Source: Isoetes taiwanensis (Eukaryota; Streptophyta; Lycopodiopsida; Isoetales; Isoetaceae). Taken from it: DNA of 64,000 nt. Of the stretch, positions 36,401 through 48,230 are shown piece by piece. The notes below the pieces were generated by a model. It was not told the origin of the DNA. It did no database searches and saw only the letters and a program-made list of their open reading frames with translations. Numbering within the stretch: position 1 is the stretch's first letter; the number at the start of each line of letters is the position of its first letter. The stretch is from contig JAJEKV010000041.1 of NCBI GenBank assembly GCA_021234155.1, positions 10,565,018-10,629,017 of the forward strand. The letters run 5' to 3'. The position numbers were made by a program, and so were the translations under genes.

Positions 36401-37620
36401 TTCGCAGGAAGAAGCTATTTGCCCCCTACAATGGGCAGCAGTACTCGGCAGCGTTTGTTTGCAAGCAGCCCCACAAGCTTCACCAAGGGGAAGACGTAGT
36501 TCTTGCACAGAACAATGAGAATACTCCACCAAAAAGTGGGGACAACACGTCCTTCCGACCTCTGGGTGATCTTAAACAAACTCCTATAAAAAGCGGAGGA
36601 TAATGAGGGGCACCTTTTCATTCCAAAGACAGTCCTTCAGCAGCACATAGAAGGACCAATTCAGTTGACATTCGTAAAATGCAAAAGGTGTTCAAGACTG
36701 CAGCGAGGAGAACACTAAGAGCATCCGGGCTTATGTCACAGAATTAAAAGAGCGTGTGGCAAAGCTCCAATATCAGAAGCAGCTTCTTTGTCTGCCAGGG
36801 TAAAATTGTATTTTCCCGTTCCCTCGTTTGAGTTTTGGTTCAAAAACCTGAACTCTTTTTCCTGCTGGGTTCTAGAGCTAGAAGCAAATGCAAAATAATG
36901 ATGATGTTTAGGAATGGGAAGCAGAAGAAGATGCAGCAACACCGCCATTGCAGTCTCCAACAGCATGGCATTTCTCAATTTTGAGGGTCAAAGCAGGCAA
37001 ATAATTGAACTCTGCATATATGCCAGGGTCTCCGATTGCACCGGACTCAGTTCTACTTACTGTTCAAGGGAGATCCTGCAGATGCCATTTATATGAAGTG
37101 GGAGTTGAAGATTGACATGGATGAAGGACATAACTTCTCCAAAGGAGAAGATCTGCAGAGTCCTTCAGCTTGTCATGAAGACAACACGAATTCTCTTTGC
37201 TGCAAGGTAAGTCTTATGTTTGAATAGCTTAGTTACTCTATAACCTTTATGCTAATTTGTTTTGTTTTATTCATTAATGTTCAGCTCCAGGGCGTTGGAG
37301 GGCGAGAAAGGGAACTGCTTGCAAAACGCATGCCGTTGCAGGTTAACAGTGGAGGAAAGGGAGGAACTGTTCAGGGTGGAACATTACCTCGATTTCAAAC
37401 AACGCAAGCTTTGAAGTTAGCCGAGGCAATCTGGATAGACCATGACGGAACATATCAAGCAGGGTGCTGAGGGTAGTTTGCTCGTGTTGGGATTCTTTGA
37501 ACCTCGAACGCTGCTGCAAAGGAAATGTTTGAGCTCACCTTTTGTCCTCCTGCAGTCCCAAACCTTGGCTTTTGGGTTGGAACTCCCTTCTCTACATTGC
37601 TTAATAATATATTAGGTAAG
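33490..37620 (+). pseudogene. NACK-type kinesin-7 motor protein pseudogene
   Basis: Plant NACK kinesins activate a MAP-kinase cascade at the phragmoplast during cytokinesis. Motor landmarks in order: GKERIYVTVK (about 33510), IFAYGQTSSGKTYTM with an intact P-loop (33929-33973), EREFVLKISGLEIYNE (about 34095), switch I region NDASSRSHQII (34488-34520), switch II NFVDLAGSE (34777-34803) and NNAHVNVVV (about 35362). After it come EIRKLEKLQDELGRDAGRA (35950-36005), RAYVTELKERVAKLQYQKQL (36729-36785) and the plant-specific C-terminal domain: HRTQFYLLFKGDPADAIYM (37039-37095), RERELLAKRM and KEMFELTF (about 37520). Segments are separated by intron-like DNA, so it is a genomic copy and not a retrocopy. 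Frameshifts and stops occur in most exons, for example after the P-loop and within the LAGSE exon. Confidence 0.92.
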
Positions 37621-38884
37621 AAAGTGAAAAATCAAGATGTAAATATTCTGCATAGAGACAAGCCACTTCTTTGTGCTTCTTTCTCTGAGGAGGTCTAGCG
37701 TGGTACTGGTGAAATAATACCTGCAAGTCTCAAAGGAATTTAGCTATGTTTAAATATGTTCGGACAATTGTAACCACAAAGATTGGTAATGGAAATTTAT
37801 TCTAAAGAGATAGTCTCTTCTTGTAAAACAGGCGTGGTTATTGGGAACCAAATAAAACGACTAAATATATATCCTATATCATCTAATACCAGTAAGGTGT
37901 TTGTGGCAGGGAACTAATTTTTGTATTCTTTACGAGGTTGCTTTTTTAAATACTCTTCTACGTAGCAAAACAAGGTAAGGTGGACTATTTTTAAAGTGAA
38001 AGGGAAAATAAGTGGATTAGATCAATATTGTACTATTGTTGTGCATAAGAAAAAATTTTATCAGATAGATGTGACATTTTGTTGGTAAATGAGAACGTTA
38101 CTATCTCATGGTCTAAAAATGAAAATCTTGTATTTATTGATTAGGTTTTGTAAATGCTTTTACAAGTTTTGTTTGTTGGGAAAAAGTTTTATTGAAAAAT
38201 AAAGGCTTTTTTGTGTGGCGCAAACTATTGCGAGTACATGAAAATAAAGAGGAAAAGATATATAGGTAAAAAGCTACTTTTTGGAGGCCCAACATAACTT
38301 TTCGAAAAGCTTGGTTTGCGACACTTCATTTCCTGCTTGAGACTCCATATCCTATCCGGGATTCTATCCACTTTCATTTTTGCAGGTCCAATTTCTTCTT
38401 GGAAGGGAAATGCGGTTTAGGGGAAGAAAGAGGCAAATTAGCGAGAACCGGAACAACAACACCGGTGGCAATAATAGTAATAAATGGGCCGGACAAGTCA
38501 AACATGGTGGAAATGGTCGCCAAAGAAGTTGTTGAATTAGACAATATGTTGGAGCTCATAAGTCTGCGGCCAGAGAAGTCCCACCAGCCTTCGATGTTGT
38601 GATTTAGCCCTAAATTAACCGAATAATACCGGGCATCTTTTTAGCGGTGAAAATAGATTCATTTGCGGTTGATTGAGGCTGATTTTACTCTCAACGCGTA
38701 AATTATTTGAAACAAGCGAAGCTTTATAGATGACAAGTTAATCGGTTTATGGTTTATGTACGACAAAAACAGAAGTTATTTACCGTATTTTTGCGGCATT
38801 TTGTAGATATGACCACTACGGTTTGGTGATGGTTTATTGACATATGGAGACGATGCCTTGTGATTAGTAGTTAGATCAGCTTGT
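37621..38884. other. no recognisable gene
   Basis: AT-rich, with short frames on both strands around 38374-38602 that mirror one another and match nothing I know. Confidence 0.4.
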
Positions 38885-41800
38885 TGATCAAACAAAAGGA
38901 GCTAAACAAAGTTGGTCTAAATTTTGTTACCGGAAATGTTTTTATTGAAGGCAAATTGCCTTTATAAAAAGCGCAACATGAGCCTTTTACCTTCACCTTT
39001 ACCTTTACCTTTATGGTACTACATAGTGTAAGTACATATCATTCAATATAATGGCTTTGTATTGTGGGTGCATAATTTGTTCCTTTGTGTTTGCATAGTA
39101 AATTAGTAAGTTTACCATGGTATCGTGAAAGCATTCGATCAAGGTAGCCTCGCCTGTAAGTTTTAGATCGCGGAATCTATCATAGTAGAAAAGACGCGCA
39201 TGTTTGGCATTTCAACCGTTCAATATGGCGCTTTCTTTTTATTCTTAAGAGCTCAACCTGAATTTCCTAGATGATTAGCTATAGCCCTCAGATTTTTCAA
39301 AAAAGATTCGTTGAATCACTTAAGCATTAGGTGTTCCACCACAAAAGTATTCTCAGGTATATCTTTTTAAAACTATTAACGCCTCGCCAGAAGTCTTGTT
39401 GGTCGTAACAAAGTCCTTCTTGATCCGCATATGTTTGTTGTTGATCCAAAGCTGCATACGCTTTCCGTCGTAGGTCATGAACCAGCTACGCGCTGGAATT
39501 TTAGTCCCCGATAATCACATCATCGCCCGCTTGGTGTTTTAGTTGGTTAGACTTTACCGAACGGATTTTACTAAAGTGTGCTTTGGGGAAGTGATATGAT
39601 GTGACTTTCTAGCTACTAGTAAGCTGCCTAAAATAAAAAAGTTAGAGGATCATGCAGGTCTAACTAAACTCCATGAGTCATAGATTAAATTGTTTTGAAT
39701 TAATTTAGTAACAAGAATTCAAGTAATTACAATTGTGGATAACGTATAGATTTACTGGGAATTATGCTTTTGAGTGATAAAACTTGCATAATACGTGATG
39801 CATATTGCGCATTAAAACCTATCAATAGACATCTATACATTGCATGTGCTTGAAAGTATTTCCCTATTTCATGTGATGGCACATTGCACGTTGCACTTGC
39901 TTGATGATTTAATTCAAGCGTTACATGAAGTATTAATATTGGAAACTTCATTTGAATTATGTCCGGACGATTGCGCGAAAGGAATCTTATTTGTATTAAT
40001 GGATGTAAATGCTATGAAACCGCAAGTCGATGGTTCAGCATTCTATAACCTTTGATAGAACCGATGGTGGTCCGTGAAATGCTATGAACCGCAGAAGTGG
40101 TTGATGGTCTAGCATTCTATAACCTTTGATAGAACGGGATGGTGGTCTATCAATGAGTAGTACTGCATCAATGAATGTATGTGAATATAAAGATACATGG
40201 CCTGAAAGAACCGTTAATGGTCTATCATTGAGCGCATCGCGATCAATGGATGCCTGCGAGGCATGTGTCGTTGGGAAGCAACATGTGAGGTGTGTGTTAT
40301 TGAAAGCAAACATGTGAGGTATGTGTTGTTGGGAAGAAAATTTTGCCCTCCTTTTCAATGCGAAAAGGGAAATGTGCAATTTATCTTTAAGAGCTTGTGC
40401 ATGGTGATGTGGCCTACTACCTTATGCTTTGAGTGGTGCACGTTTATTTCATCTTATTTGTAGATGATTTTTCAATGAGCTTTTGCATGTTTTATCTCTA
40501 TGAAACCCAAGTCTTCACAAGTGTTTAAAAGTATGGTGGCAGGTCGGGTAAAATGATCAAGCCGACACGAATCGACACGCAAAAATGGTGTTGTCGTAGG
40601 ATTCATAATCATAATGAATCAATGTTGTTCATGTATGCTGCCCGATTCATGTGGAACAAAAGTTGCTAAATCCTAATGTGGATGATGCACCTCCCAATCA
40701 TGTTGTAAAAATCCTAATGTGGGATAATGGGTCTTTACATCCCTCATGTTTAATGATTAGAAATGGTTTTACATCCTCATTTTGGGGAACCAGCTTGTAA
40801 ACTCAAGTGGGAAAGATTTTCATACAAGAATTAGATTTGCATGAAGGGCAATGGAAGTACCAGACGGATCTTGAAATATCATGCCTTTAGCTACTAGTGC
40901 AGATCCAAGCATGTCTTCATTAGCAATGAATTACATGATGGCCATGGAAGCTAAGTTTGAATTTTATCAACAAGAGTACTTGGGATGGAATCATTGCGAG
41001 GGAAAGCCTTCACCCATCATGCATCTCAATTAGCTTGAAAAGTACGCTAGCATTTGTCGCTTCAATTTGATTTTTCATATCAAATGGATGTCAAACCGCC
41101 AGTTTTAATGGAGATCTTATAAGAATCAAATTCCAATGTCTATCTTAAAGCAAAGGTAAGAAAACAATTTTTTGGTGTTTTATGCTTTATATGGATGATA
41201 CTACCTTGGTATCTATTAATATGGAATAATTTGCAAGCAATCCAAAGAAGACTCTTTTCTCAGATTTGGTGATGGTGGACACGGGGAAATATGCCTTATT
41301 TTGTTTAGGTGCGGGTCAAATGAGACATACTTTGTTGATTGTTTTGGGGTACAGTCACGATTAGGATGAATGTTGTCCAGACACATACATATCAACAAGT
41401 GGTTACGTCTTTTCTTTGGAAAATCTTTGGTGTCTTGATGAGTAGGAAGCAACGAGATGTGTTTCACTTTCCAATTTCCGGGGTATGTCATGTTGTTGCA
41501 TCTTTGGCTTAGGCGAGAACTTTGTTTTGTTTATGATGTTTGCTAGAGGCTTAAGACAAGTTCAAGATGGACCAAGTATACTTATGTGTCATAAATCAAA
41601 GTGATATTGCATTATCGTAAAACTATCAAAAGTACCCATTGCATTATTCTTGGTGTCCTTGAGAATAAGGATAGATATTATAAATTTGTAGCACTCGGCT
41701 TTTTTTCCCTTTGTGACCACCAAAGTTTTTTTCATCCAAGCGAGGGCCAAATTTGCGGTGTGGGGAGATTATCTATGGGGTTGCAATATTTGGTTGCTTT

Positions 41801-41980
41801 TTATTAGGAAGGCAAATACCTTTATAAAAAAAGGCAACATGAGCCTTTACCTTTTCACCTTTACCTTTTACCTTTATGGTGCTATATAGTGTAACACATA
41901 TCATTCAATATACATGTCTTGTATTGTGATGCATACTTGTCTTTTGTGTTTACATAGTAAAATAGTAAGCTTAACAAATT
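38885..41980 (+). mobile_element. Ty1/Copia retrotransposon remnant with LTR-like repeats
   Basis: Direct repeats at about 38941-39113 and 41800-41974 share GAAGGCAAAT..CCTTTATAAAAA, CAACATGAGCC, ACCTTTACCTTTATGGT and CATATCATTCAATATA; they are the LTRs or parts of them. After the left one, TGGTATCGTGAAAGC (39118) is a mutated tRNA-iMet primer-binding site. Before the right one, GTGTGGGGAGATTATC (41758-41773) looks like a Copia polypurine tract and LTR start. Between them lie a GAG-pre-integrase-like C.ACVVGKQH (about 40255), the reverse transcriptase YMDD box in LYMDDTTLVS (41185-41214), and RNase H STSGYVFSL (41392-41418) in the same frame. About 3.1 kb in total, so much of pol is deleted. 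Not functional. Confidence 0.82.
40035..40145. repeat. short tandem duplication inside the Copia remnant
   Basis: GCATTCTATAACCTTTGATA followed by GAAC..GATGGTGGTC occurs at about 40038 and 40111, 73 bp apart. Confidence 0.75.
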
Positions 41981-43734
41981 TAATGCCAGCTTCGAAGTAG
42001 GGAATAATTCGCGAACTTATTAAAATGGGAGATTCATGCATGCAACGAAATGGCGGTGATCTTGTCCAATCGGGCCTCTTTTCCTTGAGGATTTTTCACG
42101 TGCCGAGTTCTCAACCAGTCTTTTTCTCTTCCTTTCTTTATCTTTTAGAAGCTTTTTAGGAAGCCATTTTTTGACATTCGTCCTTTTTCTCCAGAGCTCC
42201 CTAGCCGGGCCTTCTCTTCTATTTTATCTTCCGGACATTTTCCAAAATCCATTTCTTGCCTTTTTCTGCAGCTGGCTAAGCAAGAATATGTAACATTCTA
42301 ATCAAGGGGGTTGTTTTTATTTTTATACTTTTTTCCCTAAGGTTTTCATATGATTTGGTCGGTGTAATCCTCGTGGATGTGTACTAATGCATTGCATCTA
42401 GAGTGCGCATACGATTTCATGTATTTTATAAAAATTGCCATATGGTTTGACCCATGTTTAAAAGAAAAAAAAAAAAAAATCTAAAGGCATGGGCCCGATA
42501 AGCTTAGCTTTTTAGGGTTTGTTTGGTAGCCTATATTAGGGTCTTGACCGATCGCCGCGACTACTTTCCCAGGATGATTTTACCGCATTGGGGTAATGGG
42601 ATATGAATTTTTTTTTTAACTAAAATTCTCTTTTTTCAGGCGTTATTGAGGAGTAGTATGTTTTCGGTAGAATCTGAATCATTTTTTTCTCGAGAACAGA
42701 GATGCCCGGTGGTCTCGGCCTTTCCCAAAGCAGAGAGCTGGGTCCTTGAATACCAACTAGAACTTCAGGATTTTCTCGAGCTTCAAACCCGAGGAATACC
42801 TCTGTTTACTGGCGGCATGGATGGTTGCGTACCTTAGGTTTTATTTACGGTGACTTCCCGCGAAACAAAGGCAATCTGCGTGGAATTTTAGGGTTCTTGG
42901 AGCGGTGAAATGCCTGCTTGTGAAGCGGCGAGCTGCCGAAAAACCGGTTGTATGAGCGATTCAGTGCCTTTACAGGTTGCCTTCGATTTTGTCTAATATT
43001 TCTTTGAAGCAATACCTTGCTCTGTAATGTGTCAGATGCATCGACATCACTCTCTATATTCATCCGTCATTACTTTTGTTGATATTTTTAGATGGCAGAG
43101 AAATTACGATTACATTAGAGCGGTTCGCGAAAATTTGGGCTCTTTCATACATGAAGTAAAAATCTGACTTGTTTGCAAGGGCGGTTCAGAAGTTATAGAT
43201 GCAGTAACTACTCATATTCCACGCCAAGTGTTGGATCCAGATTTGTTTTGTCCATTCTCGACCTCCTTTACATAGGTCGAGGACCTTTTTCATACGGGTA
43301 TTATATTATATGTCGATAATAACTTCTTTTTTGTTTGCATTGCAAGTTAGCCCCAATAACAATAATGAATTAGTTATTACTGTATGATGGATCAACAAGT
43401 GAAAAATATCAAGGATGAGATTAACTTTATTCCTAGCATGCTTTTGAAGCTCATGTATTTTGTTCGTCTTGTTCTTCACTCAATCAAAAGCTAGCAGTTG
43501 ATCAATAAGGGATATAAACATTATTCAGTAAAAACATGTTCTATCAAGTAATTTTTGACGAGGTTCGAACCGTGAAACAAGGGCAATGAGAGATATTCTT
43601 AATGAGCTCAAGTTATTTAGCAAAGGGGGACCATTATTGCCATCTTTATTTGGGCTTGGGAGATAATGAAGAAGAAATATAGCATATATCGCATCAAAAA
43701 GGTACCTAGAGTGGTTAGACAAATAGAAAACAAT
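41981..43734. other. no recognisable gene; possible decayed 5' part of the UGT fragment
   Basis: Short frames only, for example around 42646-42837, without clear family signal. The stretch precedes the UGT PSPG fragment and may hold its eroded N-terminal half. Confidence 0.35.
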
Positions 43735-43870
43735 GTCAATATACATGTATCATTTGATCATAGGTCATTGCGGAGGATTTTTAAGCCATTGTGGTTGGAA
43801 TCACTTGAAAAGTATATGTGCAGACAATGCGCCCATGATTGGGTTCATGCTTAAGGCCCGGAAGGACATC
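43735..43870 (+). pseudogene. UDP-glycosyltransferase fragment (PSPG box)
   Basis: HCGGFLSHCGWNHLKSIC followed by A.NAPMIGFML is a damaged copy of the plant secondary-product glycosyltransferase signature, in which GGFL.HCGWNS..E...AGVPM(I/V) binds the UDP-sugar. The upstream WAPQ..(I/V)L.H part is blurred by a frameshift near 43735. Downstream, LLEEKDRGGLEYPD continues the frame to 43993 without an obvious match. Upstream N-terminal acceptor-binding sequences were not found. It is a small relic of a family 1 UGT. Confidence 0.7.
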
Positions 43871-44105
43871 TCCTGCGGAAGGACAAGAAGGAGAGATTTG
43901 TTGGAAGAGAAGGATAGAGGAGGCTTGGAGTATCCAGATTCGACCATTCCCAAGGGAGGGGTTTCAACGCTTGTATATTTTTTAGAATGTGTGTAAAGAG
44001 ATGTCGTACAATATTGTGAATGTTAAGAGGCCCTACCATAAAACCATGTTGTATTGCATGTTCTAATTTTTTGTAATATACACATTGCCTCATTTAATAT
44101 AGTCT

Positions 44106-44203
44106 TCTCATTGTTTCTAACATTTAGTATAATTTGTATCATTGTTTCTAACATGTGAATAACATTTAGTATAATTTGTATCATTGTTTCTAACATGTGA
44201 AAT
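44106..44203. repeat. ~45-bp tandem duplication
   Basis: AACATTTAGTATAATTTGTATCATTGTTTCTAACATGTGAA is present twice in succession, at about 44119-44157 and 44160-44203. Confidence 0.8.
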
Positions 44204-44282
44204 TTCCTTCCGTCCGGAAGGGCCCAAATTTTAATATAATTAACACATAACTACCATTAACATTACACTAATAATAAAACCA

Positions 44283-44655
44283 TTGCATCTAACACATTTA
44301 AATTAAAATCCCAAACCCCCTTTGGTTTAAAGTGCATATTCACCGGGGGGTGACGCAGGCGGCAATGAGGAACCACTATAATTATGTTTTGCACATTACC
44401 AAATCAATACCATATATAGTATATTGCCCGAAATCTTTATAGTATTTTACAAATCTTGTTATCACAAGATAAAATTTTATACATCCATACCCCACAAACG
44501 AGGAACTTTTGTGTACCTTGTCTTAGATTAAAAATAAGGGGTGAATATGCCTATCCAATCCAATTCTGCTAGTCTCTGAGTCACCCCTGCGGTGAATATG
44601 CACCCAAACCAAAGGGGTTTCTGTGGGGATTTTAATTTTAAATGTGTTAGATGTG
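44283..44655. mobile_element. long inverted repeat, ~72-bp arms, possible MITE/foldback element
   Basis: The left arm at 44283-44354 (TTGCATCTAACACATTTAAA ... GTGCATATTCACC) and the right arm at 44581-44655 (GTCACCCCTGCGGTGAATAT ... AAATGTGTTAGATG) are reverse complements with a few mismatches and small indels. The spacer is about 225 bp and holds a third GGGGTGAATATGCC near 44540. No clear target duplication was found. Confidence 0.7.
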
Positions 44656-46369
44656 GGACAACAATAACTATTGATCGATGTTATTCTATAGTGATGTCTC
44701 ATATTAAACTACGTTTGTTCACATCTGGGCATGTTTTGTCCGTAGGTCGGGACATCCGCGGTAGAAGGGGCTTCTGTCATAGTATTACAGCAAGGGCTTC
44801 TACCATACAAATACTCATTGAAAAAAAATGAAAATTTATTTATTTGCTTGCATTATGAATACATTTTTCATTTTTACTTTATACATTCTCTAGCCCATTT
44901 ACATCCTAAAAGAGACAACAAATTTTTGGCCCATTCATTATTTTTCATTTACAATATAGAAATAGGATCAATTTTTTGGGTAATGGTGCATTTTGTATTT
45001 GTCAATGTAGTCCCCCCCCAACCCGAATGGAAGTTGAGTGCCACTGGAAATTAAAGTTGAAAGGGTTTACCTTTTTTTTTTTCCTTTGGGAATTTTTTCA
45101 CAACTACTCAATACACTCATTCATAAGTTTTTTTTCCATGAAGTTTATTCACTACACATTCAAAGTTTCAAAAGTTCTTCACAAAATTTGAAAGCTTTTT
45201 CAAAGTTTTAACTTCAAGATTCAGATATACACATCAAATTCAAACGTTTTATCACCCGTGATTCAAATTTTTTTGACTGTGTTCAAAGTTTTCAAGGTTC
45301 AAACATTTAAATGCACATTGCGTGATTAAAACTCCTAGATTATGTAGATTCCCTCCGACTCATTTCCCGTGAAAACATAAGAACCTAATTATATACAAAA
45401 TTAAAAAGAAATTTTAGAGCAATTAAAGCAATTATATAGATTTTGCAATGAGAACTAAGCTTGGTTAAACTTCCAACATGAATCCACATGTTTCTCAATA
45501 TTATTACCCAAAATGATCACACTTCCGGATGTGGATCACTTTTCATGAGTCATGAAAGTATCTCTTCAAAGCATGCTTACTCGCTTTTATCATCACTCAA
45601 ATCATTCTTATATAAATCATCTATTTCAACCAAATTACCAAAAAGGTCACACTACCGAATCTACACTAACACCCCTACAGAAAACTGAAATGCCCACCAT
45701 ATTTGAGATATCATGTAGAGGTTGATTTCCAAAATGAAGAATATAGACCATTACCTTTTTCTAAATTCCCACACAATTCAACCCGCTCCAAATTTCTAGC
45801 ATTATTCAGAAAGAACTCTCCATATGTCTTACCTCTATTTAAAATGCCCATGGCGGTGTGCCTCGGAACAACTCCAACAACTCCCACTCGATTTGTAGCA
45901 CTTTTCTCGGATGATTAATTGCCACCAAACTTATCATGGACTCCCATACTTTAGAATATAAAAACTACGAGTGCTTCCAAAGACTCTATAAACATCGGCG
46001 TCGTAGCATCCGATGGGCTCCCTAAAATCTTCAAAGTTTACACTTGTTGATGCGTCGCCATACCAATTCTTACTAATGGTCTCACAATACTCAAGTATTG
46101 ATCCATAAAAAGTCCTTCCCAACAAAAAAATTGAAAGTCCCGGAATCACTATATAGTCCCTTTCCCCACGAATTTAAAAAGCGACATACAATAGAAGCAA
46201 AACCTCATCCGAACCGCCAAGTTACTAGTTACTTTACATGCAGAAAGTGTGAAAGAATCCTCAAAATGGTCTTTCTACTCAATATGCGACTGCTTTCTCT
46301 TACGAATTCTAAATCACCCGACAGAATTCACGCATTGCAATCTCTACTTGCGCCTCTAGCATCTGTGCC
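44656..46369. other. AT-rich intergenic DNA, rich in TTCAAAG words
   Basis: At 45120-45320 the words TTCAAAGTTT / TCAAAATT / TTTTCAAGGTTCAAA recur without a fixed period. No gene recognised. Confidence 0.4.
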
Positions 46370-46760
46370 GCGTAAAATTTTGCTGAAACCCACGGAATAG
46401 GTGCAGCACGCGATTGAAAAACATGTCGAAACAATAAATAAACTAGCAAATAAAACAAAATAAATAATGTCATACACTTACAAGTGCGGCAAATAGAGTG
46501 ATGCCATCAATTACGATGCACACAAGCATAAATTCCTCTCTCTCAAAATTGTGACGAAAGCATCCATCTAAGTCCTCAATCTCTTAACATTGACTAGTTT
46601 TTCCCAACATGCACCCGCCATGTATCAAACACTCGCCCGACCCATTTCATCACTGTTTTCAGGACTCTCAAAAGCATTACTTACCTAGTAAACAATTTTG
46701 GATCAGTCAACAAAATCACCAAAAAGCTTCAATGGCTAACTCATAACCCGTGTGCATAAT
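46370..46760 (-). repeat. dispersed repeat of unknown type, copy 1
   Basis: Aligns in the same orientation with 47810-48230: AAATTTTG(C/T)TGAAACC, AATAAACTA.(C/T)AAATAAAACAA, CCTCAATCT, AAAAGCAT, AACAATTTTGGATC, CAACAAAATCACC and AGCTTCAATGG occur in the same order at similar spacing. On the minus strand both give protein-like but broken text, so this may be part of an unidentified transposon. Confidence 0.6.
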
Positions 46761-47723
46761 GGCAAGAAGAATCCTCAACTGACTAGCCTCTACCTCAATA
46801 TATTTGACTTCTTCCACACAGCGGTGATTCACGCATTCTGCAACCTCCCAGCACCTTGCAAGCAGCACATCAACTTCACACATCACATGACGCCCTGCTT
46901 CATCACGATGCTCCCATCGTGGCTCAAGAGTGGGAGTTCATCCCTCGGCAGCCAAGGTGGCGCGTCCACTGACATCCGCTGGCAAAGATCATGGGAAAGA
47001 GATAATAATATCATTTCATCCGTCTCGCAGGACCATCTAGCTGCCAAGAGGGTAAGTGACAAAGGCACGGCATCAAACCACCTGCTCACACCGAAGGGGT
47101 AGCCTCACTTTATAATATACATACTTGTAAGAACATCAATAACACATCAACATAGAAAGAAATCCTACCCAAAGATTGGACTCAAGGGGAATAGGCCCGA
47201 TGGCTTGGAGCCTCCGAGAGAAGTCATGTCGGAGATTTATGGCCAAGCTGGTGGGCTGGTATAGGAACATGGATGTTGATGATCCTCTCCATCACCCTCT
47301 CTTGTACACACACTACCTTGAGAATCTTCAGTAAGTCTTAGGGGACTTGACCATAGCACCGCGGTGCATAGCCAAGAGATGATGGTACGGCATGTCGGCA
47401 GTGTGAAATAAGCGGCTTGGCGGCGAAGGGAATGGCTAAGGGAGAATTTCTGAGGAAATGTGAAAGGGAAAAGGTTTAGAGGTTTCGCTTTTGGTTCCTT
47501 TTTACATGATATATTTTAGGGTTGGGTTAAAAAGATCATATGGAGTTTTGCCATGGCTTAAAGGGTTAAATACATGTTTATATAGGTGTATTGCAGCATA
47601 GGAAGTTTGCCTCCTGGGGCTAACCCTTTGTTGTATCAAAATTTACGCATGGCGTCAAAGGCGGCATGTCACAGTAGCGTAGCCAACCATATAATACATA
47701 TTTATGCAGGTATATTATATTGG

Positions 47724-47734
47724 AGCGTCACAAC
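47724..47734 (+). mobile_element. possible LTR terminus (GGAGCGTCACA)
   Basis: GGAGCGTCACA, preceded by TATA/TACATA-rich sequence with GTATATTATATT, resembles the right-hand end GAACGTCACA of the LTRs at 5118 and 62726. It could be the end of a related, truncated LTR. No partner end was found. Confidence 0.3.
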
Positions 47735-47809
47735 ATCCTTTTAGATAACAATTATTTTCCTATAACTTCTAGCCGGTAGTATAATCCACAGCATCTTGTA
47801 CTTACCATA

Positions 47810-48230
47810 AAAATTTTGTTGAAACCATGGAATAGATTACTTTTAGCGCACACAGCCAAACATGTTAGAAATAATAAAAAAATAAACTAATAAATAAAAC
47901 AAAATAGTAATTTCGTAGCCACAACAACCACCAGGAGTGTTCCATTCGAGGTAAGGGCTTACCATGCGCTTGATGTACACAAAAGCTTATCAATTTCAGC
48001 TTTAGAATTATCGGCAATCTTGTCAAATAAGGTCCTCAATCTAGCGTTGAAAATTTGCCAAACAGCCATCCGCCAAATACAAGCACCGCCGTAACCCATT
48101 TATCCTTTGTTTTAAAGGAATTCTTAAAAGCATTTGCTCACCCTAGTAACCAATTTTGGATCGGATCAACAAAATCACCAAGCTTCAATGGCCGTTCCAT
48201 GATGCCGATCCGATCTATCCCATATCATCC
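47810..48230 (-). repeat. dispersed repeat of unknown type, copy 2
   Basis: Second copy of 46370-46760, about 1.45 kb away in the same orientation, diverged with indels. Confidence 0.6.
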
